From positions 4,962-15,350 of the forward strand of contig DOKE01000045.1 in NCBI GenBank assembly GCA_003510895.1: a stretch of DNA of 10,389 nucleotides, read 5' to 3'. Positions within the stretch are counted from its first letter, which is position 1; every line of letters begins with the position of its first letter. Below are positions 1-6,980 of the stretch, one piece after another. The DNA comes from Candidatus Moraniibacteriota bacterium (GTDB lineage: Bacteria > Patescibacteriota > Minisyncoccia > Moranbacterales > GWC2-37-73). The translations under genes were made by a program, and so were the position numbers. Below the pieces are notes generated by a model, which made no database searches, was not told the DNA's origin, and was given only the letters and a program-made list of their open reading frames with translations.

Positions 1-3
1 CGT

Positions 4-29
4 CGCCGAAAGCGGCGCTTTTCTTTTTT
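4..29 (+). terminator. Intrinsic terminator of an upstream gene
   Basis: A 5-bp GC-only stem (4-8 pairing with 13-17) with an AAAG loop is followed by a pyrimidine run containing TTTT and TTTTTT up to position 29. This is the shape of a Rho-independent terminator reading rightwards. It would end a gene lying before the window and separate it from the promoter near 205. Confidence 0.7.
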
Positions 30-148
30 CTGGAGCGGTTTTTCAGAGGTTCGAATGTGCTCGAATTTTCTTTTTCCGTATTTGAGACGAGAATCAGTGG
101 TAAAAGCGCGGAATCCGTGTCAATATTGATGTTTTTGTCTTTGCGGTC

Positions 149-157
149 TGTGGATAA
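149..157 (-). promoter_or_regulatory. Isolated perfect DnaA-box sequence
   Basis: The minus strand reads TTATCCACA, the consensus DnaA box, just before a very AT-rich stretch (158-274). Only one box is evident here and no dnaA, dnaN or other replication gene is in view, so this is a single motif match that could easily be chance, not an origin. Confidence 0.25.
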
Positions 158-184
158 CTTTGTATATATAGAAAAAATGTGGTA

Positions 185-221
185 AATAAGCTAAATAAAA
201 ACACTTGATAAATAGCTTATT
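185..221. repeat. 9-bp perfect inverted repeat, possible operator
   Basis: AATAAGCTA (185-193) and its exact reverse complement TAGCTTATT (213-221) flank a 19-base spacer that contains the -35 hexamer at 205-210. The right arm lies in the -35/-10 spacer. This placement is typical of a repressor site. The winged-helix domain of the downstream ATPase, or the DpnI homologue itself, could be the binder, which would make the operon autoregulated; that is inference. A looser relative, TTAGCTAAAAATAAC, lies at 2767-2781 before the KAP gene. Confidence 0.45.
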
Positions 222-233
222 GTAGGCTAAAAT
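205..233 (+). promoter_or_regulatory. Sigma70-type promoter for the ATPase-DpnI operon
   Basis: TTGATA (205-210) and TAAAAT (228-233) are separated by exactly 17 bases, each differing from the consensus at one position. The predicted start is near 240, giving a leader of about 35 bases before the ATG at 275. The leader is almost entirely A/T and has no Shine-Dalgarno sequence. The 12-base string TATATATAGAAA occurs twice, at 163-174 and at 262-273 immediately before the start codon. Confidence 0.6.
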
Positions 234-274
234 AAGTATATATAAAAAAAATAATTAGTTATATATATAGAAAT

Positions 275-1630
275 ATGCAACCAGTAAATTGGCAACAATT
301 TGGCCTCAAAAGCAATCCGTATGATACGCTCCCATTAATTGAGGGTGGATATTTGAGCATCGAAGACGCTTTTGTTGGCAGAGATAAGGAAATAAACTTT
401 CTGGATAATTTGTTTGAATCGGAAAGGCGATCATGTCTCGCTATTTGCGGAAATGTTGGAGTTGGAAAAACTAGCTTAGCAAATTTTCAAAAAGTAATAT
501 GGAAATACAGAAAGCCAAAGCTTTTATTTTCTTCAAGAAGAGAAATTGAAGCTTCTGATTTATCGTTGAATAAAAAAAGCTTTTTACTTGAAATAATCGG
601 TTCAATGATTAGGGAAATAGAATTGATTGATCCTGGATTATTAAAAGATGATTTTATTTCAAAGTTAAATAGATTGCTTGATATTGTTCAGACCATGGAT
701 ATTTCCGGCGGTATTTCCGTTTTAGGTTCCGGAGGTGATTTTGGAATAAATAAAAATTATACGCAGCCATTGGATGTGTCAATTTCAATGTTGGAAAAAT
801 ATTTTGTTTCTCTCATTAAGTTTGTAAAAGAAAATGAGATTGGCGGATATAAATATTCCGGAATCATTGTTCATGTTAACAATTTTGATGTGGTTCTGGC
901 TGAAAAGGAAAATAAAAAGAAAGTAATTCAGTTTTTCAATGAGATACGGGATATATTGCAAACCCCTGACGTTTACTATTTATTTTTGGGGCCGAATAAC
1001 TTATTTAAAGATGTAATTGGCTCACAAGATAGAGTAAAAAGCGTTTTTTTTCGCACTCCCCTAAGAATAGATCCCTTAAGTAAAGGCGAGTTGATTCAAG
1101 CTTTTGAAAAAAGAATGGCACTGTTGAAATCAAATGACATACCAAATTATATAAAGCCAGTCAAGGACGAAGTCGTCTATAATCTATATGATTTGTATGA
1201 AGGAGATATTAGATTGATAATGTCATCCATAAGTGATATTTTAAGCAAGATTTCCGATAAGTTTGGAAAATCACTTTCTGTTGACGAGGCAAGAATACTC
1301 TTGGCACAAGAGAGATGGGAAAGAATAGAAGAATTGATCAAACTTACAGAGGAGCAAAAAGTGATTCTAAAATCTATTATAAAATCTAAAAATCCTATAA
1401 GTCAGAAAGAAATTGCGGATTTGTCAGGAAAGGCTCAATCAAATGTTTCCGGTTATTATTTCAAGCCATTAAAGGACAATGAGATTATCGAAGAAAAAGG
1501 AAGGATAAAAAATAAGCCACTCTGGGGACTAACTAGGGATTATGAGCCGCTAAAGTGGTTAGTGGATGCTCAGGAAAAAATGCAAATTAATCTTGAGGAA
1601 AAATCCAGCCAAATGTCACTGGAAATATAA
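275..1630 (+). CDS. AAA-type (Orc1/Cdc6-like) ATPase with C-terminal winged helix
   Basis: A 451-residue cytosolic protein. FVGRDKEI (33-40) precedes a Walker A motif GNVGVGKTS (59-67). The strand expected to be Walker B reads IIVHVNNFD (197-205), with two asparagines where acidic residues normally sit. FLGP (237-240) lies where sensor 1 is expected, and GDIR (310-313) resembles the sensor 2 GDxR of Orc1/Cdc6-type ATPases. Residues 358-420 look like a MarR-like winged helix (ISQKEIADLSG, then a recognition helix rich in Q, S and N), so DNA binding is likely. There is no Shine-Dalgarno sequence; the ATG follows an A/T-only leader. It is the first gene after the promoter at 205 and ends 35 bases before the DpnI homologue, so the two are probably co-transcribed. 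A role as DNA-dependent sensor, loader or regulator for the island is inference; I cannot name the exact family. Confidence 0.85.
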   Translation: MQPVNWQQFGLKSNPYDTLPLIEGGYLSIEDAFVGRDKEINFLDNLFESERRSCLAICGNVGVGKTSLANFQKVIWKYRKPKLLFSSRREIEASDLSLNKKSFLLEIIGSMIREIELIDPGLLKDDFISKLNRLLDIVQTMDISGGISVLGSGGDFGINKNYTQPLDVSISMLEKYFVSLIKFVKENEIGGYKYSGIIVHVNNFDVVLAEKENKKKVIQFFNEIRDILQTPDVYYLFLGPNNLFKDVIGSQDRVKSVFFRTPLRIDPLSKGELIQAFEKRMALLKSNDIPNYIKPVKDEVVYNLYDLYEGDIRLIMSSISDILSKISDKFGKSLSVDEARILLAQERWERIEELIKLTEEQKVILKSIIKSKNPISQKEIADLSGKAQSNVSGYYFKPLKDNEIIEEKGRIKNKPLWGLTRDYEPLKWLVDAQEKMQINLEEKSSQMSLEI

Positions 1631-1665
1631 GTGGAAGGCGGATATTAAAAGAATATTTCTATAAA

Positions 1666-2433
1666 ATGGAATTAGCTTTAGATAAAAGTTTAATAAGAAA
1701 CTATACTAATCAATCACAAGTTGCTAGGGTTTTAACTGAGTCTTGGGTGCTTAATGAGATATATTGTCCAAGCTGTGGCGATAGTATTAACAATTATGAC
1801 AACAACAAACCAGTCGCGGATTTTTACTGTAAAAAATGTTCGGAAGATTTTGAATTAAAATCCAAAAAAGGAAAGATTGGAAATAAAGTATCGGCGGGCG
1901 CCTACTCGCAAATGATAAAAAGAATAAATTCTCCGCAAAAACCAAATTTCTTTTTTATGGGCTATATGGTAGAAATGTGGAATGTGAACAATTTTTTTGT
2001 TATTCCGAAACATTTTTTTATATCTGAAATTATTGAAGAAAGAAAACCATTAGCAGAAAGTGCTAGGAGAGCTGGATGGATTGGGTCAAATATATTGTTT
2101 TCCAAAATACCGAAAGCAGGACAAATTTTTTATGTTGAAAATGGAAAAGAGGTTGATAAAAAAGAAGTCCTGGAAAAATGGCAAAAAACAGTATTTCTAA
2201 AACAAATCAAAAAAGCAGATGCCAAGGGCTGGATTTTGGATATTATGAATTGTATCGATTCTCTGAATAAAAAAGAATTCACATTGCAAGATGTATACGC
2301 ATTTGAAAAAGATTTGTCCACTATTCATCCTGAAAATAAAAATATAAAACCAAAAATTAGACAGCAGCTGCAGTTTTTGCGAGACAAAGGATATCTAGAA
2401 TTTATTGAGCCTGGGAAATATTGTCTAAAGTGA
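1666..2433 (+). CDS. dpnI: DpnI-family methyl-directed restriction endonuclease
   Basis: At 255 residues it is nearly identical in length to DpnI of Streptococcus pneumoniae (254 as I recall) and matches it in long blocks. Cysteines C34, C37, C55 and C58 form the zinc site. The PD-(D/E)XK centre is D52, E63 and K65, in PVADFYC followed by FELKSKKG. The RKPLA and ARRAGWIG motifs (127-140) are kept, including W138. A C-terminal winged helix (about 184-255) contains IRQQLQFLRDKGY. DpnI cuts GATC only when the adenine is methylated, and both of its domains recognise methylated DNA. Such an enzyme protects an unmethylated host against Dam-modified phage or plasmid DNA and needs no partner methylase; none is seen here. 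It follows the ATPase gene by 35 bases and is followed one base after its TGA by the nucleotidyltransferase. No catalytic residue is missing, so it should be active. Confidence 0.95.
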   Translation: MELALDKSLIRNYTNQSQVARVLTESWVLNEIYCPSCGDSINNYDNNKPVADFYCKKCSEDFELKSKKGKIGNKVSAGAYSQMIKRINSPQKPNFFFMGYMVEMWNVNNFFVIPKHFFISEIIEERKPLAESARRAGWIGSNILFSKIPKAGQIFYVENGKEVDKKEVLEKWQKTVFLKQIKKADAKGWILDIMNCIDSLNKKEFTLQDVYAFEKDLSTIHPENKNIKPKIRQQLQFLRDKGYLEFIEPGKYCLK

Positions 2434-2434
2434 T

Positions 2435-2740
2435 ATGAATACGCAAACAATCATTGGGCTTGAGGATTACAGCATTTCAGAATTAGAGCTTTGTATTTGC
2501 AATCATATTGCCACCCTAAAGGAAAATTTTATTTTTGAAGGTTTGGATTTTTCTATCATTAAAATAGTTTTCTTTGGAAGCAGAATATTTGGGAAGCCAA
2601 AGAAGAATTCTGATTTAGACATAAAAATTGAGTATATTGGAAAGGCACGCGAAGACGATCTATTTAACGCGCTTAATGATAAGAAGTATAGATTGTATAT
2701 TGAAGATATTGCTGTGGATTTTTATCCAAAAAGATTATAA
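2435..2740 (+). CDS. Minimal nucleotidyltransferase (MNT-like, pol beta superfamily)
   Basis: A 101-residue protein made almost only of the nucleotidyltransferase fold core. The signature GSR (48-50) is followed after nine residues by SDLDI (59-63), giving metal-binding aspartates D60 and D62. A third acidic residue, D95 in AVDFYP, fits the third position of the triad. Stand-alone proteins of this kind are known as MNT antitoxins that AMPylate HEPN toxins, or as accessory transferases in defence loci. No canonical HEPN gene adjoins it, so the toxin-antitoxin reading is not supported by the window alone. Its ATG lies one base after the stop of the DpnI homologue, so translation of the two is probably coupled. 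The substrate is unknown. Confidence 0.82.
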   Translation: MNTQTIIGLEDYSISELELCICNHIATLKENFIFEGLDFSIIKIVFFGSRIFGKPKKNSDLDIKIEYIGKAREDDLFNALNDKKYRLYIEDIAVDFYPKRL

Positions 2741-2829
2741 TTGAAGCGAAAAGAGGTAGCAAAAAATTAGCTAAAAATAACTCGATTAAAATGCTGTAGT
2801 AAAAATGATGTTTTAAGTGAGATATAAAT

Positions 2830-5124
2830 ATGTTTATTTACGACAAGCCAATTGAAACCGAAAAGGATGACTTCCTAAGCAGGAAAAGATTTTCTCAACA
2901 TCTCGGGAAAGCACTTTTGGATTGGAAAGAAAAAGAAAGTCTTGTCATTGCGATTTATGGTGAATGGGGATCTGGAAAATCTTCCGTTATTAATCTAGCC
3001 AATGAATACATCGAGGCCACAAAAAAAGATGATAAACCAACAATTATCGGATTTAATCCATGGGGTTTTTCAGAAGAAAAAAATCTCAGTACTCACTTTT
3101 TTAACGAAATAGCCAAGGAGCTTGAGATTAAACATGGCTCATCAAAAGATAAAAAGATTGCAGAAAAGTTAAAGCTGTACTCTGAATTACTAAATCTTGC
3201 GCCCAAAAAGGAAACTTTAAATATTCTTTCCTCAAAAGTGCTTCTAGGCTTGGGCTTGATTGGTATCTCGTCTAGCCAAATAATACAATGGCTAGCTATA
3301 CCAGCAAACTGGATTAAGTATACATTTTTTGGGATAGGTCTAGTTTTATTTTTGGTTGGATTATTTAAAGATTTTTTGCTTGGTTTGTCAGATTTTTTTC
3401 AACAGAAATATTTGGTGAATAAAAAATATATTACTGAATTAAAAAACGAAATAAAAAAAGAGCTTTTGGAACGAAATAAAAAAATCGTTATCATTATTGA
3501 CGATATTGATCGGCTAAATCAATCGGAAATTAAACAAATTTTTAGACTAATTCGGATAAATGCAGACTTTCCAAACACAATTTATCTCTTGGCTTTTGAT
3601 AGAAAAATTGTTGAGCAAAATCTTGAAGAGCAAATCGGTGTTTCGGGAAAGGATTATTTGAGCAAGATAGTCCAAGTGCATTTTAACGTGCCTTTTGCAA
3701 AACCTTCAAAAATATCCACTTTTCTTTTCAAAGAGCTTGATCGGATTTTGAGCATATTACCTGAATCTGCACAAAAATATTTTGGACAAGACGAGCCGTA
3801 TTGGGCAAATGTTTATCATTCGGGTTTCAAAGATTTTTTCAAAAACATACGAGATGTAAAAAGGTTCGCAAGCAGTTTGGAATTTAATATCTCCCAGATG
3901 TATCAACGTAAGACAATGGAAGTAAATCCAATAGATTTCATTGCTATTGAGGCGATTAGAATTTTTGCGCCAGATTTCTATCTATTCATGCGTGATAAAA
4001 GTGTGATTTTTACTTCGACTGATAGAAACGACCGAAGTTCAATGGATAACAATCCAAGAAAAGATGAAATTGAAAAAGCGTTGAACGCGCTACCAAGCGA
4101 AATAAAAGAATCTGTTCTTGAGTTATTGAAAAGATTATTTCCACAAGTCGACGGCATTTTTCAGTACGGTTATTCAACGCACGGACACGAATGGCAGTCC
4201 AGCTGGAGCAATAATTTAAGAGTATGTGCTACAAATAATTTTGATTGCTATTTTACGCTAATTCCCGGTGGTGACGAAGAAGAATTAAGCCAGTTTGAAA
4301 TCGAGGAAATTTTAAGCAAAACAAATTCAGCAGAAGGTTTTGAAAAGATAATTAGAGAGTACATTGAGAAAAAGAAAATTAGGAAGGTTTTACAAAGGAT
4401 TCAAGATTTTACAGGTGATCAAGCTCGTATTTCGCAAGATAATGCAAAGAATGTAGTTAAGGCACTTTTTAATATTTCCGATGATTTGCCCGAGGAAAAA
4501 GTTGGGATGTGGGATTTCGGAATAGATATGGATTTGATGAGAATAATTTATCAGTTATTAAAGCGAGAAACTGACAAAAACAAGAATTTCGAAATTCTAA
4601 AAGATGCTATTCTTCCGTCAAAAGGTCTCTTCGGCCCAATACAAAAAGTTTCTTTGGAGTCATCAAGGAAAGAAAATGGCAGAGATTCGGATGAATTTGT
4701 TGTGCCGGAAGATAAAATTGAAAATTTGCAAAAATTATGTCTTGAAAAAATAAAGGGGGAAACTACCGACAATCTTCTTAAACATAAAAATTTACTCTAT
4801 ATTCTATATCGTTGGAAAGAATGGGATAAAGAGGGAAAGTGGAAAGAATTTATAAAAGAAGTAACTGACGATGACGCAAAGTTGCTTTTGTTCACGGCTA
4901 AATTTGTTTCGGAAACCAAAAGCCAAACGATTGGAGATTATGGCGTAAAGATAACTAAAAAGCTTAATTATAAAAGCGTAAACGATTTTATTGATCTCAA
5001 TGAAATGAAAAAAAAGTTGGAAGAAATAAGAAAACAAGATAACGAATTATATAAAAACAATAAGGAATCGATTGATTTATTTCTAGATAATTTTGACAAA
5101 AAGGACAACAGTGATTTAGATTAA
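2830..5124 (+). CDS. KAP-family P-loop NTPase with two membrane helices
   Basis: A 764-residue protein. Walker A is GEWGSGKSS (44-52), followed by the NPW motif (76-78) typical of KAP NTPases. Two strongly hydrophobic segments (about 136-158 and 162-185) sit between Walker A and Walker B, as in membrane-anchored KAP proteins. Walker B is IVIIIDDIDRL (219-229); AFDR (255-258) and NIRDVKRF (339-346) are further family hallmarks. The remaining 400 or so residues are charged, largely helical-looking and not recognisable to me. KAP proteins include the phage-exclusion protein PifA of plasmid F and the ATPase QatA of the QatABCD antiphage system, so a defence role here is plausible; it remains inference. 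The gene begins 89 bases after the nucleotidyltransferase, with only a weak GTGAG before its ATG, and may be a downstream operon member or have its own promoter. Confidence 0.92.
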   Translation: MFIYDKPIETEKDDFLSRKRFSQHLGKALLDWKEKESLVIAIYGEWGSGKSSVINLANEYIEATKKDDKPTIIGFNPWGFSEEKNLSTHFFNEIAKELEIKHGSSKDKKIAEKLKLYSELLNLAPKKETLNILSSKVLLGLGLIGISSSQIIQWLAIPANWIKYTFFGIGLVLFLVGLFKDFLLGLSDFFQQKYLVNKKYITELKNEIKKELLERNKKIVIIIDDIDRLNQSEIKQIFRLIRINADFPNTIYLLAFDRKIVEQNLEEQIGVSGKDYLSKIVQVHFNVPFAKPSKISTFLFKELDRILSILPESAQKYFGQDEPYWANVYHSGFKDFFKNIRDVKRFASSLEFNISQMYQRKTMEVNPIDFIAIEAIRIFAPDFYLFMRDKSVIFTSTDRNDRSSMDNNPRKDEIEKALNALPSEIKESVLELLKRLFPQVDGIFQYGYSTHGHEWQSSWSNNLRVCATNNFDCYFTLIPGGDEEELSQFEIEEILSKTNSAEGFEKIIREYIEKKKIRKVLQRIQDFTGDQARISQDNAKNVVKALFNISDDLPEEKVGMWDFGIDMDLMRIIYQLLKRETDKNKNFEILKDAILPSKGLFGPIQKVSLESSRKENGRDSDEFVVPEDKIENLQKLCLEKIKGETTDNLLKHKNLLYILYRWKEWDKEGKWKEFIKEVTDDDAKLLLFTAKFVSETKSQTIGDYGVKITKKLNYKSVNDFIDLNEMKKKLEEIRKQDNELYKNNKESIDLFLDNFDKKDNSDLD

Positions 5125-5182
5125 AAAGTTCGTCCGCCGAAAATGTTTTGGGGTGAAATTTAATACCTGATGCAATTTGAAA

Positions 5183-5644
5183 ATGAAAAAAATTAATACA
5201 AAAATTGAACTAAATTATGAAGATAAAAAGAGACTTTTGGAATACGAGATTCGTATGTTTAGACAGACTTGTGAGGAGTTTTGTGGGTTTAGTTCAAAAT
5301 CTCAATTTGAGAAAAATCTGTTGATAGAATCTTTAGCGATACATTCAAGGGTGTTGATAGATTTTTTTTATGGTGAAAAGAAGAAGGGAGGCCTGTATAT
5401 GAATGATTTACATGCTCAAGATTTTATGCCAGATGGAGTGGAGTGGAAAAAGGAGAGATCAAGTCAGCCCCAATTGTTTGTCGATATTAAAGATAAAGCG
5501 GATAAGCAATTAGCGCACTTAAGTGCTTGGCGAGCGGAATTTCAAAGGAATGGTCAGAATGGCTGGTCGGCTAATAAAATTCTTTTAGAAATGGAAAAAG
5601 TTATCCAAAAATTTGATAGGATTTTCGATATTCAAAATAGTTAA
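5183..5644 (+). CDS. Uncharacterised 153-residue protein, possible KAP partner
   Basis: I do not recognise a named domain. From its ATG the protein has 153 residues, is soluble and mostly helical. An IESLAIHSRVLIDFFYG stretch (about residues 48-64) and a later KQLAHLSAWRAEF stretch recall a loosely remembered group of bacterial hypothetical proteins with conserved R, DFF and AHL residues. A helical protein with paired Arg and His motifs could be a divergent HEPN-like domain, but the classical RxxxxxH motif is not clear. A TTG six bases upstream (5177) is in frame; the ATG at 5183 is the more natural start, although neither has a good ribosome binding site. It begins 58 bases after the KAP gene on the same strand and closes the AT-rich defence-like region. 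Confidence 0.6.
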   Translation: MKKINTKIELNYEDKKRLLEYEIRMFRQTCEEFCGFSSKSQFEKNLLIESLAIHSRVLIDFFYGEKKKGGLYMNDLHAQDFMPDGVEWKKERSSQPQLFVDIKDKADKQLAHLSAWRAEFQRNGQNGWSANKILLEMEKVIQKFDRIFDIQNS

Positions 5645-5734
5645 AATTTTTTATAAAAATTTAAAACAAATATTCTATCCAACCCTGAATCTATGGTCAC
5701 TGGCTCCAAAGATTCAACCATTGGAAACAAAAAA

Positions 5735-6043
5735 ATGCAAACCGAAACAAAAGAAGAAATTTTGGAAAGGCGTAAAGAAATTAAGAGCGAGATTTTGGAA
5801 ATGCTGGAAGAAACAGAAAGCGACTTTGAGCTGAAAGATGTTCAAGATGCGATTTTCAACGAGGAAGAACAGGACGACTTTATGCATGTCGTGGCGATGT
5901 TTGATCGCGGCGGTGATGCTTCGGAATTGAGCAATGCATTGGAACTGGTCACGGACGCCTGGAATTATTTTCCGCACAAAGCTCTCGGTGGCATTTCCCC
6001 AGCCGAGCAAAACTTGGAACATAGCAATAAAAATAAAAAATAA
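5735..6043 (+). CDS. Small acidic protein with C-terminal WNYFPHKALGG motif
   Basis: About 102 residues from the ATG at 5735, which follows GGAAA by a reasonable distance; an in-frame ATG at 5693 would add 14 unremarkable residues. The N-terminus is highly charged and helical (repeated K, E and R). The C-terminus carries a compact motif, ALELVTDAWNYFPHKALGG, followed by SPAE. I associate this ending with small hypothetical proteins in Patescibacteria and some other bacteria, but no function is known to me. There are no cysteines, signal peptide or membrane helices. GC rises clearly from about 5750. Its stop is two bases before the next ATG, so it heads a three-gene operon with the zinc-ribbon protein and TspO. 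Confidence 0.7.
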   Translation: MQTETKEEILERRKEIKSEILEMLEETESDFELKDVQDAIFNEEEQDDFMHVVAMFDRGGDASELSNALELVTDAWNYFPHKALGGISPAEQNLEHSNKNKK

Positions 6044-6045
6044 TC

Positions 6046-6369
6046 ATGAAAAGCAACAATATTATCAAATTAAAGAACGATAAATACAGAAAAGCTAGAG
6101 GCGGTCATGCTCGCTTTCTCAATGTGTCATGCGAGAGTTGTGGAGAGCCCCTGTTTTTATATCAGAAAGACGGACCGGGTCATCTTAAGCGAGTTTATGT
6201 TGATCGGATTATCTCCCCGGCCACATCGGGCAAAGCAAAACTATTGATCTGCAAATCTTGTAAAAAAGTTATTGGAACATTTTATATTTATGATAAAGAA
6301 AAACGTCCAGCGTATCGTCTTTATCAAGACGCTGTAATCAAAAAAATAGTTAAAGCAAAAACATTATGA
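6046..6369 (+). CDS. Small zinc-ribbon-like protein of unknown function
   Basis: A 107-residue basic protein with two CxxC pairs, CESC (29-32) and CKSC (69-72), about 36 residues apart, the layout of a zinc ribbon. Between them lies a conserved-looking LYQKDGPGHLKRVYVDRI segment. No catalytic motif is visible. Nucleic-acid or protein binding is the usual role of such folds, but nothing here fixes it. The start lies two bases after the preceding stop. Its TGA overlaps the TspO start as ATGA, so the downstream gene is probably translated by coupling; no Shine-Dalgarno sequence is present for either. Confidence 0.75.
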   Translation: MKSNNIIKLKNDKYRKARGGHARFLNVSCESCGEPLFLYQKDGPGHLKRVYVDRIISPATSGKAKLLICKSCKKVIGTFYIYDKEKRPAYRLYQDAVIKKIVKAKTL

Positions 6370-6842
6370 AAATCAACAACACATTCAAACTCATCATTTC
6401 GCTCATCATCCCGCAGTTGGCGGGAGGATTGGGAAGCTTTTTCACGATCGGTTCGGTGAAAGATTGGTATCCGGTGCTGGTCAAGCCCGCGCTCAATCCG
6501 CCGAGCTGGGTGTTTGGTCCGGTCTGGACGACACTGTTTCTTTTGATGGGTTATGCGCTCTATCTTGTCTGGACGGATGAGAGCGGAAAAAGCAAGCGCC
6601 TGGCCTATTGGGCTTTTGGGATTCAGCTGGTTTTGAATACGCTTTGGTCGGTCATCTTTTTCGGTCTGCACAGTCCGGGTGGAGCATTCGTTGAAATTAT
6701 TTTCCTTTGGCTGGCCATTGTCGCCACAATCATCACTTTCGCCAAAATTTCCAAGCCAGCCGCCTGGCTTCTTGCGCCCTACATTCTTTGGGTCAGTTTC
6801 GCCGGTTATTTGAATTGGGCGATTTGGACTCTCAATTTCTGA
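6366..6842 (+). CDS. tspO: TspO/MBR-family tryptophan-rich sensory protein
   Basis: A 158-residue integral membrane protein with five predicted helices, the standard TspO size and topology. Hallmarks in order: IPQLAGGLGSFFT (15-27); WYPVLVKPALNPPSWVFGPVW (34-54); QLVLNTLWSVIFFG (87-100); and the C-terminal PYILWVSFAGYLNWAIWTLN (138-157). TspO proteins bind tetrapyrroles such as protoporphyrin IX and other small ligands, and are linked to porphyrin handling, light or oxygen responses and stress. No porphyrin biosynthesis gene is in the window. Its codon use is distinctly more GC-rich than that of the islands on both sides, suggesting it belongs to the older backbone. It starts by ATGA overlap with the zinc-ribbon gene. 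Confidence 0.95.
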   Translation: MKINNTFKLIISLIIPQLAGGLGSFFTIGSVKDWYPVLVKPALNPPSWVFGPVWTTLFLLMGYALYLVWTDESGKSKRLAYWAFGIQLVLNTLWSVIFFGLHSPGGAFVEIIFLWLAIVATIITFAKISKPAAWLLAPYILWVSFAGYLNWAIWTLNF

Positions 6843-6860
6843 TCCGAACCCTTTGCATGG

Positions 6861-6980
6861 TTATTTCAGCTCCACGCCATCAAACGGCGACTCCCCGCGC
6901 ATCATCTTGACCGCCGCTTCCATTTCGTAGGATTTCCAGCCGCTCAGAATAACAGTTCTAAGTTCTCGCGCCGCTCGGAG
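6861..6980 (-). pseudogene. Possible 3' remnant of a minus-strand gene
   Basis: In the 243-base gap after TspO the minus strand stays open and GC-rich, ending at a TAA (complement of 6861-6863). It would encode a tail containing LRTVILSGWKSYEMEAAVK and then MMRGESPFDGVELK. The open frame is closed upstream by an in-frame stop at 6999-7001, and its GC-rich character ends near 6980, where the AT-rich terminator and cassette begin. There is no ATG at the left edge, so an intact gene is unlikely. I cannot name the parent family. It may be a gene cut off by insertion of the 7086-10236 cassette, or simply a chance open frame. Confidence 0.35.

Noticed and set aside
48..56. GGTTCGAAT, like a tRNA T-loop
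   Set aside because: The flanking bases do not form the 5-bp T-stem and no acceptor, D or anticodon arm can be placed.
1..190. Minus-strand frame open from about 190 to the window start
   Set aside because: It has no ATG, GTG or TTG start in frame, runs through the hairpin at 4-17 and through A/T-only DNA, and its translation is low-complexity.
158..274. Replication origin at the DnaA box and AT-rich tract
   Set aside because: Only one box, no replication genes and no repeated 13-mers; an ordinary promoter explains the AT-rich stretch.
1666..2433. Avoidance of GATC as a sign of DpnI pressure
   Set aside because: By eye about two dozen GATC sites are scattered through the window, and DpnI does not cut unmethylated sites, so no avoidance is expected.
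2435..5124. MNT/HEPN toxin-antitoxin pair
   Set aside because: The gene after the MNT is a KAP NTPase, not a HEPN protein, so the classical pair is not present.
5613..5834. 73-codon plus-strand frame overlapping the 5735 gene
   Set aside because: It is lysine-rich and in a different frame from the better-supported acidic protein, with no start signal.
6324..6671. 115-codon minus-strand frame opposite the zinc-ribbon and tspO genes
   Set aside because: It is the antisense of clear tspO coding sequence and its R/Q-rich translation looks like a shadow frame.
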